Origin: Limanda limanda
Lineage: Eukaryota > Chordata > Actinopteri > Pleuronectiformes > Pleuronectidae
Assembly: GCF_963576545.1 (NCBI RefSeq)
Contig: NC_083647.1
Span: 6,305,507 to 6,369,506 of the forward strand
Direction of reading: 5' to 3'
DNA length: 64,000 nt
A program made the position numbers and the translations under genes. The notes beneath the pieces were generated by a model. The model was not told the DNA's origin, did no database searches, and saw only the letters and a program-made list of their open reading frames with translations. This document shows positions 1 to 14,800 of the stretch, piece by piece. How positions within the stretch are numbered: position 1 is the first letter of the stretch; each line of letters opens with the position of its first letter.

Positions 1-1291
<1,291 letters not shown>

Positions 1292-1341
1292 ACAACAGCA
1301 ATGACCTGTTTCTTACTATGCAAGAGTTAAGTGCTGACAAT

Positions 1342-1347
1342 AATAAA
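1342..1347 (+). other. Polyadenylation signal of the beta-tubulin gene
   Basis: An AATAAA hexamer lies about 50 bases after the tubulin TAA stop, in an A/T-rich 3' UTR. This is the usual spacing for a vertebrate cleavage signal. Confidence 0.6.
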
Positions 1348-1945
1348 ACAATAACCTCAAAATGAAACAACATCTGCATTGAAAGTTGTCAAACAATAAC
1401 ATTCAAATATTGTTCAGCCTTAATGGGAGTGCAAAGAAATTGGTTTAAAAATGTTGTTGTTTTTTAAATTTCCAACTCTTTTGCCGTTTCCTTCATGTCT
1501 TGTGTTTCTTCCTTCCTGTTTTGAATATGGATGTTTTCAACTTTTGTTTCATCTAAATGTATCAGTCACACCCCCCAAGTGGCAATGGAAACTATCAAAC
1601 AGATCTGGCATGAGTGAGCAATCATTTACGTGGAAAAAACAAAACTTTGGACATATTGTTGAAATTAAAATGGTTAACGTTACCTCTCTGCTATACACAC
1701 GTCTCTTACCTGTTCACCATGTCCTGTATCGGTTTGAGTCGATTTATAACAGCTCAGTCCATTCATTGCAGACACCTGCTGACTGCTCTGTCCATTCGGT
1801 GGTGGTGCTGTGCATTAGTGTGAATGATCACCCTCTGTTTCTTCTTTGGCTTTCTCAACTTCCAGGTTTAAAATATGTTTGATGAAAGAGAATGTAACAC
1901 TGATCATGTAATACTTGAAAGCAGAATTAAATAAATTCTTTTTTT

Positions 1946-2968
1946 TACAGTTTTTCACAATTGTTAACACACGTTTTTCAAAACAATAACGGCTTTCTCA
2001 AAAATGCACACAGACAACTGAAAACCTCACACACAAAATGCTAAACCTGACACTCCCTTTGCAAGATGACTCTTTGCCATCAAATCTCTGTGTAGGCCTA
2101 CTTTTTTCAGTTAGTCAAACATAAAACAGCACACAAATGTGCAGCAAAAAAAGGTTTATTTTGGTACACACAGAGAACAGTACAGTACTGACACAGACAG
2201 CATGATAATGCAAGTTCAACACAGTGGGCTACAGTGAGACTGTAGAAAAGGAACAATATTGGATTACAGGTACAATACATGCATGTGTCAGTGCTGAATG
2301 TTTGGTACTAACAAGCACAAAGTCTCGCCGTAACTCCTTGATGCGTCTGTGTTCCGTTTGAATGGGACCCTGTTCACTTGTTTCCTCCGCATGGCATTCC
2401 TATGAAGAATACGGTCCAATGGAGAGAGGCTGACATGGTCAGCCAGGATCCTTGTTTTTATTTGTCTGAGTGTAATAGCGTTGTTCTCACAAACCATATC
2501 TACAATTTCAGTCTCCTGTTCGGCTGTGAAAATGCGTGTTCTTCCTTTACGGTGTGGTTCTCTTTCAGTCCTGCAAAATATAAATACTGTGAGCACACTG
2601 TATTCTATTCTATTCCATTGTTCTTCAAACAAAACAGAGGCTGAAGGCACTTTTATGCCGCAGTCCTGATTGCAAATTGCTCAACAGACCTGAAGGTTTA
2701 GAGATTTGAGTATTTGTGTGTTGTAGGTTGATGCTTTGAGATTTTACTTGAGAAGTGTGTGCAACAACTGAACATTGTGTGTAGTGTTTTGACAACAAGG
2801 TGATGTGTAATTTACATCAGAGTATAAAGAAGGAAAGTCAGAGTCTAATGAGATAAGGGAGTGTGAAGTAGTGCCAAATTGGGTCAAGCGATTGGTACAT
2901 GAAGTGAATGTTGTGCAAATTGTGCCGAATTTTCGCTTTTTGTGTGTTAACAACTGAGAAAAACTGTA
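1946..2968. mobile_element. Tc1/mariner-type DNA transposon, decayed
   Basis: The two ends form imperfect terminal inverted repeats. The left end, TACAGTTTTTCACAATTGTT, pairs with the reverse complement of the right end at 2940-2968. Both ends are bounded by TA, the target dinucleotide duplicated by the Tc1/mariner/IS630 superfamily. The element is 1023 bases long. Inside, on the minus strand, is the N-terminal helix-turn-helix part of a transposase. No DDE catalytic region is seen, so the element is a non-autonomous or internally deleted copy. Confidence 0.75.
2288..2570 (-). pseudogene. Transposase DNA-binding domain remnant inside the Tc1/mariner-like element
   Basis: The minus-strand frame encodes RKGRTRIFTAEQETEIVDMV followed by a helix-turn-helix pattern (ITLRQIKTRIL), then RILHRN, MRRKQVNRVPF and a conserved KRN. 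This is the pattern of the paired HTH domains found at the N terminus of IS630/Tc1-like transposases common in fish. A plausible splice acceptor precedes the exon at 2571. The frame stops after the HTH and no catalytic DDE/D segment follows, so this cannot be a working transposase. Confidence 0.65.
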
Positions 2969-3964
2969 AAGAAAAAACTGCTTTATGAGTTTGTGACTAA
3001 CTGCAAATTTTGTCTACTTTTTATCCATTTTGTTAAGACGACTTACTTTAGCTTTCAAATTACAGGCGAGGTATTTATTTATCCCACAATCATTCAATGA
3101 TAACCTCGACTTAAGGATTAATTTATTAGATTTAGGTGGTCAAAGGTCATGGTGACCTCAAATGTTATTGGCTTCTTGAACATGGTATGTAAAGTCTGCC
3201 TCTCAAGAATTTCTTTAAACAGTATTTCAGAAAGTGTTTATGCAATAAACTATACCTGCTTAGTTGTGTGTGTCTGGGTGTTAATGTGCAGCAGTTTACT
3301 GGAGTAAAGAGACCTCTGTGGATGGGCAGGGACTTTAAAATACATAATAGAGAAAATTGACAGATATGTGCTGGCTCAATGTCACAAGTTAGTAGTAACA
3401 CCTGAGATTTTCCTCCTATGACAAAACTAAATGTCTGAATCAGGCTGTTTCTATCTGCCCACCAGAACAATAACATGATCTGACCCCAGACCAGGTGTGG
3501 TCTCTATTCTCATCAAAACTGTGTATAAATATGCATATGATGATAATATCCATGTCATATCTTTTTATTCAAATCAGGGAGGGAGGCCTGTTATGTGAAG
3601 TTTTCCTCCCTCACATGAGAGGTATCTGACAGGCAGCAAATCTGATAACGTCCCACATCCTGATCCTCGTCCTTTCACTTCATCTATTCAATTTGATTCG
3701 TTGTGCCAAAAGATCCAACATGTTCTGAGGTGCAAGTCCAGAAAAGGGCCTTAAAAGTCAGCAAAGAAATCTTAAAATCAATTCTTCACTTTATGGAAGC
3801 TACACTTTATGGAAGCCATTAAAGTGTTCCAATTTAGTTTATTTTAGAAAGTTCACTATTGTAAAAAGTTAAATCAACACTCAATATCACAAAAAACTGT
3901 TAATAAAGAACATGACAGTGTTAAAAAAGTGTTGTTCTAGATGTGTTTTAGTTTTACAGTGAAT

Positions 3965-4050
3965 GTTTGAAGCTGATAGGTTGAACGGTTCACGAGACAT
4001 ACATCCCACAGACAGACCAACAGACAGATGTTTGTGGAATTAGCAGGTAG
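3965..4050 (+). repeat. Short interspersed repeat, copy 1
   Basis: This segment contains GAACGGTTCACGAGACATAC, then runs of CAGACAGAC and GTTTGTGGAATTAG. The reverse complement of 8070-8150 carries the same order of motifs with scattered differences. The two copies are therefore members of one dispersed repeat family in opposite orientation. I cannot name the family. Confidence 0.45.
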
Positions 4051-4245
4051 TTATTTATGGACTCTATCTACGAGTATGATCCTCTGCAACCACTTGAAGC
4101 CATTGACGTTATATTAGTTCCACAATCAGTCAGAAAAGACAAGGAGAAAAAGAGAAGTGAAAATGAGCCATGTTCACTTTTTCACACTTAAACTGATCTA
4201 AAACAAACGCACACACACAAATTCAAACTTTACACATTTTATAAA

Positions 4246-4352
4246 TCAATGTTTCAAAAATGCACAAAGTTCAATGACGCTTTCAATATCCACTTTCATC
4301 AATGTTTCAAAAATGCACAAAGTTCAATGACGCTTTCAATATCCACTTTCAT
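4246..4352. repeat. 53-base direct tandem duplication (two units)
   Basis: A 53-base unit that begins TCAATGTTTCAAAAATGCAC occurs twice head to tail with essentially no differences. This points to a recent slippage or duplication event in intergenic DNA. Confidence 0.85.
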
Positions 4353-5882
4353 TTCCATCATGCTTTGAATAGTAATCCTCAACCTTGCAACCAAGTTAAA
4401 GAAGGAATAAGATGAAATGTAATACTTGATGTAGACTCAGCATTTTGTGCAGGACAGTAAAGCATCCCACTGTCTTTGTCCTACTGAACAATCTGCTGAG
4501 AGCGGTTCAGAGAGCAGCAGCGACAGGGTGTCCAGTATGTTGTGTCTGAATCCGGCTGATGGCTCGACATCAGTGAAGACTCTGAATGCTGAACTGTTAG
4601 CATGGAGCACTGGAGTGAGGTGTAGTGCTCTTATCTCCTCTAGACTGTAACATGGATTTCATATAAAATTTGAGCATGAGGCAAAAGTAAAGGCACATTG
4701 GCCTCCGTGACAAAACATACAAAAACAATAAAGGAGTATTTGTCATCACCAGAAAAAGAACAAATGGTTATTTATTTGGGGAAATCTCAACATAATAATA
4801 TATGTTTTAGATCATGGATGTTCTGGTAAAGATGCAGAATTCTGACGAGACATTTCTTGGGAGATTTTATGATTTTTAATCCAATATATACAACAAATCA
4901 ATAGCCAATGAGAACCGTACTACACCATCAATCATATAGACCATGTTATATTATGGGAAACCTCAGGCATTTGGGTAAACAAACTCATGTCAAGATTGAA
5001 AGTGAAAGACAGAAGAAGAGAAATAAGGCCACAAAGGATGAAGAATATAAAAGAGGAACAAAAAAATAAATGATACATTGTTAAAAATGAAGGAACAAAA
5101 AATGAGAGGCACTGTGAGTTTCATTATAAAAAGAGTTACACTGGTATATATATATATATTGATTTACCAACATATTATATATTGGCTTATATTCAAATGC
5201 CAGATGTCTTCCACCTCTAATGAGATGAATTTGATGCAGATTTAATTAAATTTTAAATCTTTAACTTGTTAAAACTCCAATGGATCTCTGTCGGAGGGGC
5301 TTGACCTAAACCAGTGACGTGAAGTTTTGTGTAGCTACATACGACTGAAAAATACAACCTGCTCAAAATGTCTTTCTTTCAGGTTTTGACTCATCTCAAA
5401 AGACTAATACCAGCCTTAAAAACTTGAACAAATACAGAGGGACAATGAGGACAATAAAAGAGCCCTCTCATTGTTCCCAGCAGCTCTGACTGGTTTCACT
5501 GGTCTGATCTTGTGATAAATGGTACATCTGACAGGTTTGGCCTCCACCATTACAGGTAGCAGATCAATTCCCACCACATGTGATGAATGCTGCAACAACA
5601 ATTAACTCCAAAAATTTCCATTTTCCATGTTCAACATTATCAGTGAAGATATCAGTGTGTAAACTCATGTATTTATATGAGGAGGAGATTGTCACTGAGG
5701 CTACTCAATACAATTATCCCAGTTCTTAAAATGTCTCTTTATGAAAGAGTCTTTTTTTAATCATATCTCTGTTTGTTCGGTCTTTCTAAGCCTGGTGGTG
5801 GGGTTCCGTTCATGAACACCACCATTTCACAGTCTGAAGGGACTGATGGGCGGGGCTCATGTGGACTCAGACTGGTTTAATC

Positions 5883-8800
5883 TCACTGTAAGCTGCTGTC
5901 ATCAGTGGTGGCGGAGGACTGATGCTGGGCTGCTCCCTGCGCCTGGTTCACCTCCCTGACGGCCAAAATGCGAGTGAGCATGCTCTGTAGGGTGGCGCCC
6001 TCTAATGGCTGAGAAGTGTACCAGTGTGAACTGTTGAGGTCAGGAGAAAGAGAAAGTCAGACAAAGCATCATGGTGTCAACATTAAGACATTTTGGGTCT
6101 GTGCAACCAAAGTCACACAGAACAGTTTAAATTTCCATAGTTTTATTATCAGTATGTCTTTCTTTCTGGCTTGGTGGTGTTTTAATATCCCCAAAAATGA
6201 ATCATCTTACAATAATTGCATTACTTTGAAGTTTTGAATAATCAATCTTCAATTATTGATCATAATTAATAAACAATAATGAAGCTAGTTTAAAAGTGTG
6301 TCATAACATTGTATTGATTAGACAGGATTTGTAGTAAATTTGGTCAATGTTGACCAGGGGTCTGCTCAGTTTGGTTTTATACCTGTAATAAAAATAACAC
6401 ATTATATCTTGAAGCTTTAATCTGTGCAAAAAACCCAAATGTTGAAACTATTGAGGTTTAACATTGTCAGAGGTTTTTGTCCAACAAGTTCCTGTTACCT
6501 TTTCTAAGAGCCAGTTTCTAATCTTAGTCCTAAAATAAGCTATATGTTATTTGAGTCATTTCCATACCGAAAAATGGTGTCTTTATTTCAGTGACATTGC
6601 GACAGACACGTGTCAAAACATTAAAGTCTAGATATATTTTTATGTATATATTTATATATTTGAAACCAGGTCATGTTCGTACAAACTCATCTCACGAACA
6701 AATGTAAGAGAAATGCAAACATGTTCTCTCATGAGGCCTCTCACTTGTTCTTTAAAGATTTTTAAATAAAGTCCGGTAAATAAGTGACACTCTCTTGAAG
6801 GAGGAATCTGACCTCACTTGGTTTGTTTTACAGACTCTGACCTGTGAGTGTGGACAATCTGTTCAGGCTGGAGGTAAAACACATCCGATCTCTTCTTCAC
6901 CGACTCGGGGCTGTTGAAGAGCAAGAGGACAGAGAAGATGTTTGTTCACTTTTTTTAACCGGGGAATAAAACCAGGGAGTGTGAGTTATCAGCAGTAATC
7001 TGCGTCTCACCATCTAGAGAGGTAGAACTCATAGAGTCTGACAGGACAGTGGAGAGGGTTGGTGACATTCTCCAGCATTTCCATGCTTCCCTCATTGTCT
7101 GTCTGCCTTCTTCTGTGCCGCTCTAGAAACAACAGGACAAACCAAAACTCAACCTGTCAGTATTTAAAATATTAATGAAATAGGGTGGAGTAGTTTCATT
7201 GTACATCAGCTACCTGTGTCTTCCCGGCCGGGCGTGGCAGAGCTGCTTCTCTGGTACTGGAGGTAGTGGACCTTTCCGGCTCGGCTGCAGGGTTTGGAGC
7301 GTCGAGTGAAGTTGACAAAGGAGAGACTTTGGTGCTGAGCCAGCGTAGTTAAGTGGAAGGTTTTGGTGCAGAAGAAGAGCAGCGTGTTGAGCAGCACTAT
7401 GGGTGAGTAAGCGCCCAGCTGCTTACACTCCCACAGGTAGGACTCTTCAACACGGGAGGACACAATACAACCTGTAGGAGGAAAGAGGAAGCAGGGGAAA
7501 CACTGAGGACAATCTACTAATTCTAATTTGTATACAGATTGGTATAATATAGTCAATATATTGAATTGCTATTTAAGAAAAAAAGCCAATCATAAATAGT
7601 ATCAATGTTAATTGGGTGTGACTTTGTATAAGTGATCATACCACTAGGTAGTAGTTTAGGCTTCCAGAACTGCAGCATCCCAGTGATCTCAGCGGCAAAA
7701 TGACTGTAGAGCTCGTCAGTGAAGATGTTCTCTATGCGGCCCTTCATGAACAGATACTGTTCAGAGAGGAGGCAAAACAAAAAGAGTCAAAAAGTGATGA
7801 ACACAGTGAAGGAATCTCAATTGAAACCGGTGACTTGTTGTGTGTGTTGACCTGTTGTATCCCCAAACAGAGGTAGAAGATGCTGTCCGGGCTGTAGGGC
7901 TCTCCATTGGGTCGTCTCACTTCTCTGATGAATCGAGACAGAGCAAAGCTCAGCTCAGCAGAGTCACATTGAAGGATGTCTTCTTTTATTTCCACTAGAG
8001 TGGCTACAGGTGGAGAGAACATCAAATACAATGACTATAGTTTACAATACAGCCTTTAAACACATCTTTCCACTAATTCCACAAACGTCTGTCTGTCTGT
8101 CTGACTGTTTGTGGAACGCATATCTTGCGAACCGTTCATCTAAACGACTTCACACTTGGCATTTGTATTCTCGGTGGTGATAAGAAGTATTGCTTCAAAT
8201 AGTTGGTCAAATTCAGCCCCAGATCATGGAAAATTTGTTTTTTTATCTTACCAGATCGGACTGTGGCAGACACTAACAGTCATGGTGCAGCAACATTCAT
8301 ATAATTACTTCCTGTTTGGCATTTAAGTAAAAGCATTGTTCATATTGTTGAGGCAATGCTTTATATTGAGCTGAATCATAGAACTTCTATTTTTAAAAGT
8401 TGTTAAAACTTAAACTTCTGAAGATTGTTTCAATTGCTTAAAAAACCTCTGTAAGAGCCAACATGTATGAAAAATAAATATATATTTATGTATATAAGCA
8501 GCACGTAAACAATAAGAAAGACATTTCAGTCCATATTAAATTTGAAAGTTTTACCGAGATTATAAAATCTTCGTCAAGGTTTTTTCTAATTTAACTCTGC
8601 ACCACAGACTGTACAGGACTCATTAATGACAAGTAATAACTCTGAAGAAGCTGCGGAGCGTTAACACAGGACAAGAGAACAGCACTGTACGAGTTAGAGA
8701 TAAAGAAAACAGAAAATAAAACTACAGTAAAGAGAACTGAGGCTTACACTGTTGTGGCAGTTTGTTGCGCAGTTGGACCCAGCACTTCCAGGCTTTAACC

Positions 8801-11800
8801 CCATACAGGTGGTTCAGTTTGGAGGCGGCGGCGGGCGGTTCCACTGCACTGCGGTCCAAAACAGTCCGCCTTCGTCCCTACATAAACAAATCTATGCAGT
8901 GAAAACTGGACAGAATATTGTTGAAATTACTGAAAGGTTGACTATGAAAATTTGACTTTTTGGGGGGAAACATTGAGCATATCTGTAAAACTTTTGGTGA
9001 ACTTAATACACACAACATTAAAGACTGTCATAACATCTGAGGACCAGGTGATACTATTTCTTGAAGCAGTGTCTGCCTAAAGCACTTGAATGCAGCAGAT
9101 CACAACAAAAGGTGTCCGCCAGAGAATCACAGAGCAGCCAGCAAGAGAACTTCTGCCTAATATTCAGCGACTATAGGGTCAATATCAAATGCTTATTAAA
9201 TGAATCTGACATTATACATGTGGAGAGACATACCCGTTTCCGGCCAGAGAAACCTTCTCTGGGTCTCTTCACTCCTCGCTGTGGAGCAGTCGACTTCTGA
9301 TCAACTGATACTGCAGAAACACAAACAGATCACTTCTGAGTGACAGGTGTCGAGGATGTTTCTTCATTTTAAAACTTGGGTGTGGGCATTTCGAACTACA
9401 TTTATTGGACCTTTCAAGTGAGCAACTACATGTAATTTTTTTCAACAGATTGGGGGTGGTCACTTAACAGGTCACGGTATCTCACCGGAAGGGAAGTCAG
9501 TCTCCAGGTCCATCACTGGAGAGGAGGGAGGTTGCTGCTCTGCACTGGTGGTCGGTGGGTCACTTGTGGTCGTGCTCTCTGGCTTGACATCAAGCTGGGA
9601 TTCACTAGACTCCCTACTCCTTTCTGAACTAACAGTTAGAGGCAGATCGGCTTGAACTGCTTTGAGAGTGTCCTCCTTTTCATGGATTATGGGATCGACC
9701 ACTTGTGACTCCATGCCTGCGCTGGAACTGCTCTGGTCTGTAGATACACAGACAGAAAACACACACAAGGTGAACCTGAGGGTGTTTTGACGTTTGCCTC
9801 CCTGCTTTGTCAAAAAGATCTAACATATCATCCAACTCAAATATGTAAAAAAAAACACACCTGCACTGGAAACTGGCTGATCACTGTGTTTTTCCTTCTT
9901 CAAATCCCAAGGCTCTGATTGGACAGCAGCATCTTTCATGTCCTTGTTCTGGGGTGGTACTACAATGGGTACTGGAACCTGGAATCAATGGGAGACAATA
10001 CTATACATTTCATTTACTGCTGTTAAGATTCAATGTGAGGTCTTTGAATACTTTTAAGTGTTAAAGAACGTGAAAGTAAGGTAAAGGGTGAGGGTTACAT
10101 ACAGGCATGGGCATTGCCATCGGTACAGGTGTGTACTGGGAGTACATATTCATAGGTACTGGAATGAAGACCGGAACTGGGACCGGTACAAATATCACCT
10201 TCACATTCTCCTCTCTGGCTGAGGTGGTCACTGAGGGTGAAGACTGAGCTGGAGGAGGGAGGAAGGTGGGAGGACATGAGAAGGTCATCATGAGTTATTT
10301 AGGTTTCGATTGAAACCATATTTTAGAAAAATACAAAAAAGTTTAATTTGACATTAAAACCATATTTTTATGTATTTGATTTAAATATCGGCATATTATA
10401 CTTATCACTGAAATTCTGTAAGTTATGATACAAATAGAAAAAAGACACGATTTTTTTCAAATAAATGCTACCTTATCTCTCCAATGGTGATGTTAATGTG
10501 TTTCACAAAATGATGATAACACTTAATGATATTTCTACTAAATACTGATAAATGTTGATTTATTGAGGTTGTGTTTAAATGACACCTTAAGGAAACAAAC
10601 CTCAACATCATATCATCATCCACTGATGCCAGACATCTGACGTTGATTGAGAAGAAACCTTATCAACCAGCTGTAGTTTTCTGTATTTATACACATAACT
10701 CATTAAGTAATGTGGCTATGCAACAGTCATCAGTACTCAACTGCATCTTAATGTTTATTTTACATAACATATATTTTTGTGTCTCCAGTATACAACAGAT
10801 GTCATCATCTGCTGCTGACTTTTCCAAACGTCAGACATGGATAAGTCTATTTAAATGTAGTTTATGAATCACATGCCATTGTTACCAAGGCTTTGGTATA
10901 GACTCACAAGAAAGTTACGTTTATTACCACCAGCGCAATCAAATGCTTTTAAACTGTGAACAAACCAATTCTTCAATGTTGCTTCTCCATCACTAGTCTC
11001 ACCGTTCTGCCTGATCATGGACAGTTTTGAGAAATGCACCATAGACTCATCTGTATGCATGATGTGGGGGTGCATGTTAGTAGTTTTGCATCAGAAATGA
11101 TCACTTACTTATTCAGTATATCTTATACTCTTTACCATCAACTGAGTCTATTCTCATTTCATAGTAACATTATTGTGCATGTTTGTCGATATGTGGGAGA
11201 CCATTTGTAAGTGAAATGTGGTGAATTAAGTCAAACTTGAGAAATGATTTGGCCCGTATATATATTCTCAAACTTAATTTATTGACATTTTTTTGCATTA
11301 AACAAAAAACAGCCTTTTTCAGGTGCAGACAACATATAAACAAACAAACAAAAGCAATGACGGTCTGACCCATGTCACCTTAACCATATCTGAGAAAAAC
11401 TGCAAATAAAGAAACCTGCACTTATGGTAAAGAAAAATACAACAAACAGTAGGTTGTTAAAAAAGGTTGAATGTAAACATCAAATAGGTGATACAGCTCA
11501 AGTTCAACTATGACAGCAGATGGATGAACAGAGGTTAGTCTTGGTTTATTGAGGTGCATCAGGGAGTTATAAACTTAAACTTTCATACATCACATTAACA
11601 TTAAACTTGAAGTGTAGTGTAACAGGACATATCAGTGAACTAAACATCAAAATGAAAGCTGTTCTATGCGGCCACAAAACACAAAAAAGAATTCAGATTT
11701 TAGTGGAACAAGAATTTTGATCCGAAACCAGAGTCATGTAGAGTAAATTAAACAACACTGAACTACACATCTTTCTCCTTACTTATCAATTCAGTATGGC

Positions 11801-14800
11801 AGTAATAGCGAATCACAACTGGGAATTCCGTCATAAAAGAAACAGGCCATTTGTGCTTCAACTGGACAGATGTTTTTCCTCGAGACATCTTTTTATTTGT
11901 TCCAAATTACTTTTCTAGATTTTGCCACGTCAGTTTGATATAATCAAATTAAACTGAGTAATGTATAAATAAACAAACACTGCCAAACATTCACTTTTTT
12001 CTGCTGTTTAGTTTCTTTTGCCATGCCACCTTCACCAACTAACACTGTATTGGCACAACAATATCACCCTAATCTACTTGGCAGTAGTAGTAGCAGTAAT
12101 AATAATTATAATAATTATATTGTTTTCCCTCGCCTTGTTAGAGCTGCTATGACTCTGGTCCTTAGCTTATTCAGCCACATTTATCTCAGCAGCATACATA
12201 GTTGCTTGGATGCAGCCGCATGATCGTACACGACTTTGCTGCTCTTTTAATTTCCTAAACATAATCAAATTTTGTTTGTAATACCTGGAACAGTGTTTTA
12301 ATCTATTCTGGACCTTAATAGCAACAGGGCTAAAAATGACCTTCCCAAATATGAAAAACATTCCAGACTATATGACAACAGGAGATGTTATGTAGTGAAA
12401 CACAGTGGGCAGGAGATATTTCAAAACACACCTTTTGCACTTACAGTTAATTTCCTGAGGCAATTTACACAACATGAACAGATCTCTGGGACAATATATT
12501 TGTGGATTTTAGGGCACTTGATAAATGCAACATGATTGGAATCAGCTTTAGTGACATTTTCATGATGTTGACACATTTAATCCATGAGGTAAAACCTACT
12601 TTTCCTTATATATATACATATAACAGGATGCTCTGTAGGCCATTGAAACAGTACAGTTTTGTAATCTACTCAGTGAAACCTCCAGTTTGTCAGTCACTTC
12701 AACACTACTTGGAATATCCCCACACAAAATGAATACCCTCAATGAAGGGAGGTTTCAGATAGGCAGTCATGAGTAAATGGCAAATGGCAAATGGAATCAT
12801 AAATACTGCTATCTTTTGTTTGTTAAAAAACACAGAAACACTCTTTTTAGTGCTAAATTTCACTGCACTACCAGTTTGCAATGCACATTCATCTAACAAA
12901 TGGGTGTTCTGCCTTTGCAGTCAGTCAATTTTGAGTTGAACTTAAAAAAACAATCTTAAAAAAAGAAAGTCGAGGTAAAAAATGAAGGGTAGATCTGAAC
13001 CTAATCAGCTTGTTAATCTTTGTCCAGGGGGAGGGTAGAAAGTGATCTCTTGTGTCTGCAGATCAGGAGGCTGTGGAGAGAAAAACTTGGGTGACACTCG
13101 ACCCTCTTAAGAAAACAGTTAAGTGGACTTGAAAAAAGCACAAAGTAGTTAACTGTTATTATAATATAAACATAGTTGTAGTTATCACGATTCAAACAAA
13201 AGCTGCTTTCAGACATGCACTGAACTCTGGAGGGGCTGTATGTGAGAACACAAATGTCCGTGTGAGAGCACCTGGACATTCTGTGGAGTGTCTCCGGCCA
13301 TCTCATTAGTAAAAATAAATGATTCGATATGAGAACACAGCAGGAGATCCTCCGAGAGCGAGTGGGTGTGGTGATGGTGTTTCTAACGTGACAGATGCAA
13401 ATAGGAAAAATAGAATAAAGTAAGGAATACAAATATTTACGGACAAAAAAAAACTGAGTCACACATGTAGAAGACAGCAACGACGATGAAAACAGTTGAT
13501 ATGTTTTTGGTGATAAGGGCAGACGGGCGATTTCTGTGTTGTTGTGAACGGGTCTGAGCAGAGAATCTCCTGCTGTGTTGTACATGTGTAAAAGGTCAAT
13601 TCTGGAGAAAGTCCAGACCCAGTTATACAGACATTCTCTGGAGTTCATGTCTGAAAACAGCTAGTGATTAAATTCAAAAAACAAATATTTAAATCAGAAA
13701 ATGTAGTGCACAACTGATGTTTGCGGTTATGCAGAAGGCTCACCTTGTGTTTCCAGTTCAAGGGCTGTTTTGTAGATGAGTCTGGTGTGGTAGAGTTCAA
13801 AACAGGGCACAGGGCAGAGGCTGGGCTCTCCTGAACACGTCTTACAGTAATATGATGTTTGTGTTCTCGTTGCCCCACTCTTCTGCTCACACTCCTTCTT
13901 TTCAGAGTCCTCCTCTTTTCTCTCCCCATCCTTCTCAGCGCGTACCTCTTCTTCAGTTCTATTCTCTGGCCCCTCCACCTTCGGCTTCTTCTTCTGCTCC
14001 TCGTCTTCCTCCACCCTCTTCCTCTTGTGTCGTGAGCAGACCTTGCAGTCGGAGACACTCTCTCGCATGCTCAGGAAATGCCGTCCGGTTAGGCGCGCCG
14101 GCACGCCATTACATGGTTGAGTTTCTGCCTGAGGTTTAGGTGACGGTGCTGGAGATGTGGATGCTTCAGTGGATGGTTGCAAGGAGCTATCTAGCAGAGC
14201 TGGTGTAATTATTGAAAGAGCTAATTGTGAACAACCAAAAAACTGAACCAAACAAAAAAACATTAATGAATGAAATTGCATGGGATTTTTTCTAATCCTA
14301 ATCCCAGAGTGGTCTTTCAGTTTGAGAGCAGGATTCATTGATTTACAGCTTTTCTCCTCATGCTCACACTTTTGTGCAGGTGTAAATTATGCTCTCATAT
14401 TTCAATCTCTGGTCTTGGTTTTTTCTTTTTGTTTCCTGAGTTTTTTGTGCAAAAAGTCTGTTAAAACTCCCCAAACAATAGAATGCCAGATGTAGTGTTG
14501 ACAGGTGAAATTGTTTCGTCCTCATTGTATATTTTTGAGAGTCCCTTACAGGTGTCTACTTTAACCAGGCTTCCTGGTTACTTTTACACTCGTTCCTTTC
14601 AGTGTGCATGAAGATTATTGTCAGCATAAAGTGGCAAAATTAAGGACCTCAAGTTTCAAACATTATGGGAACAGTGAAGCGAGCAACTATGAAAACAACC
14701 TCAAAAAAGGATTTTTCCCATGCGTTGTAATTATCCCCTCCCAAAAACGAGAGGGGATAATTTCCTTCATCATCACTACACCTGGCATTCTATTGGTTGG

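Larger units (their letters stand above)
2969..5882. other. Intergenic DNA and zmym4 3' flank, no gene seen
   Basis: This stretch lies between the Tc1-like element and the zmym4 stop codon. No open frame in it resembles a known protein. The part nearest 5882 must include the zmym4 3' UTR. It holds a short interspersed repeat near 3965-4050, a 53-base tandem duplication near 4246-4352 and a short TA run near 5146. Otherwise it is A/T-rich and unremarkable. Confidence 0.5.

Noticed and set aside
13013..13648. 211-codon minus-strand frame in zmym4 intron 19
   Set aside because: No motif, A/T-rich composition and no splice sites that would fit the phase of the neighbouring exons.
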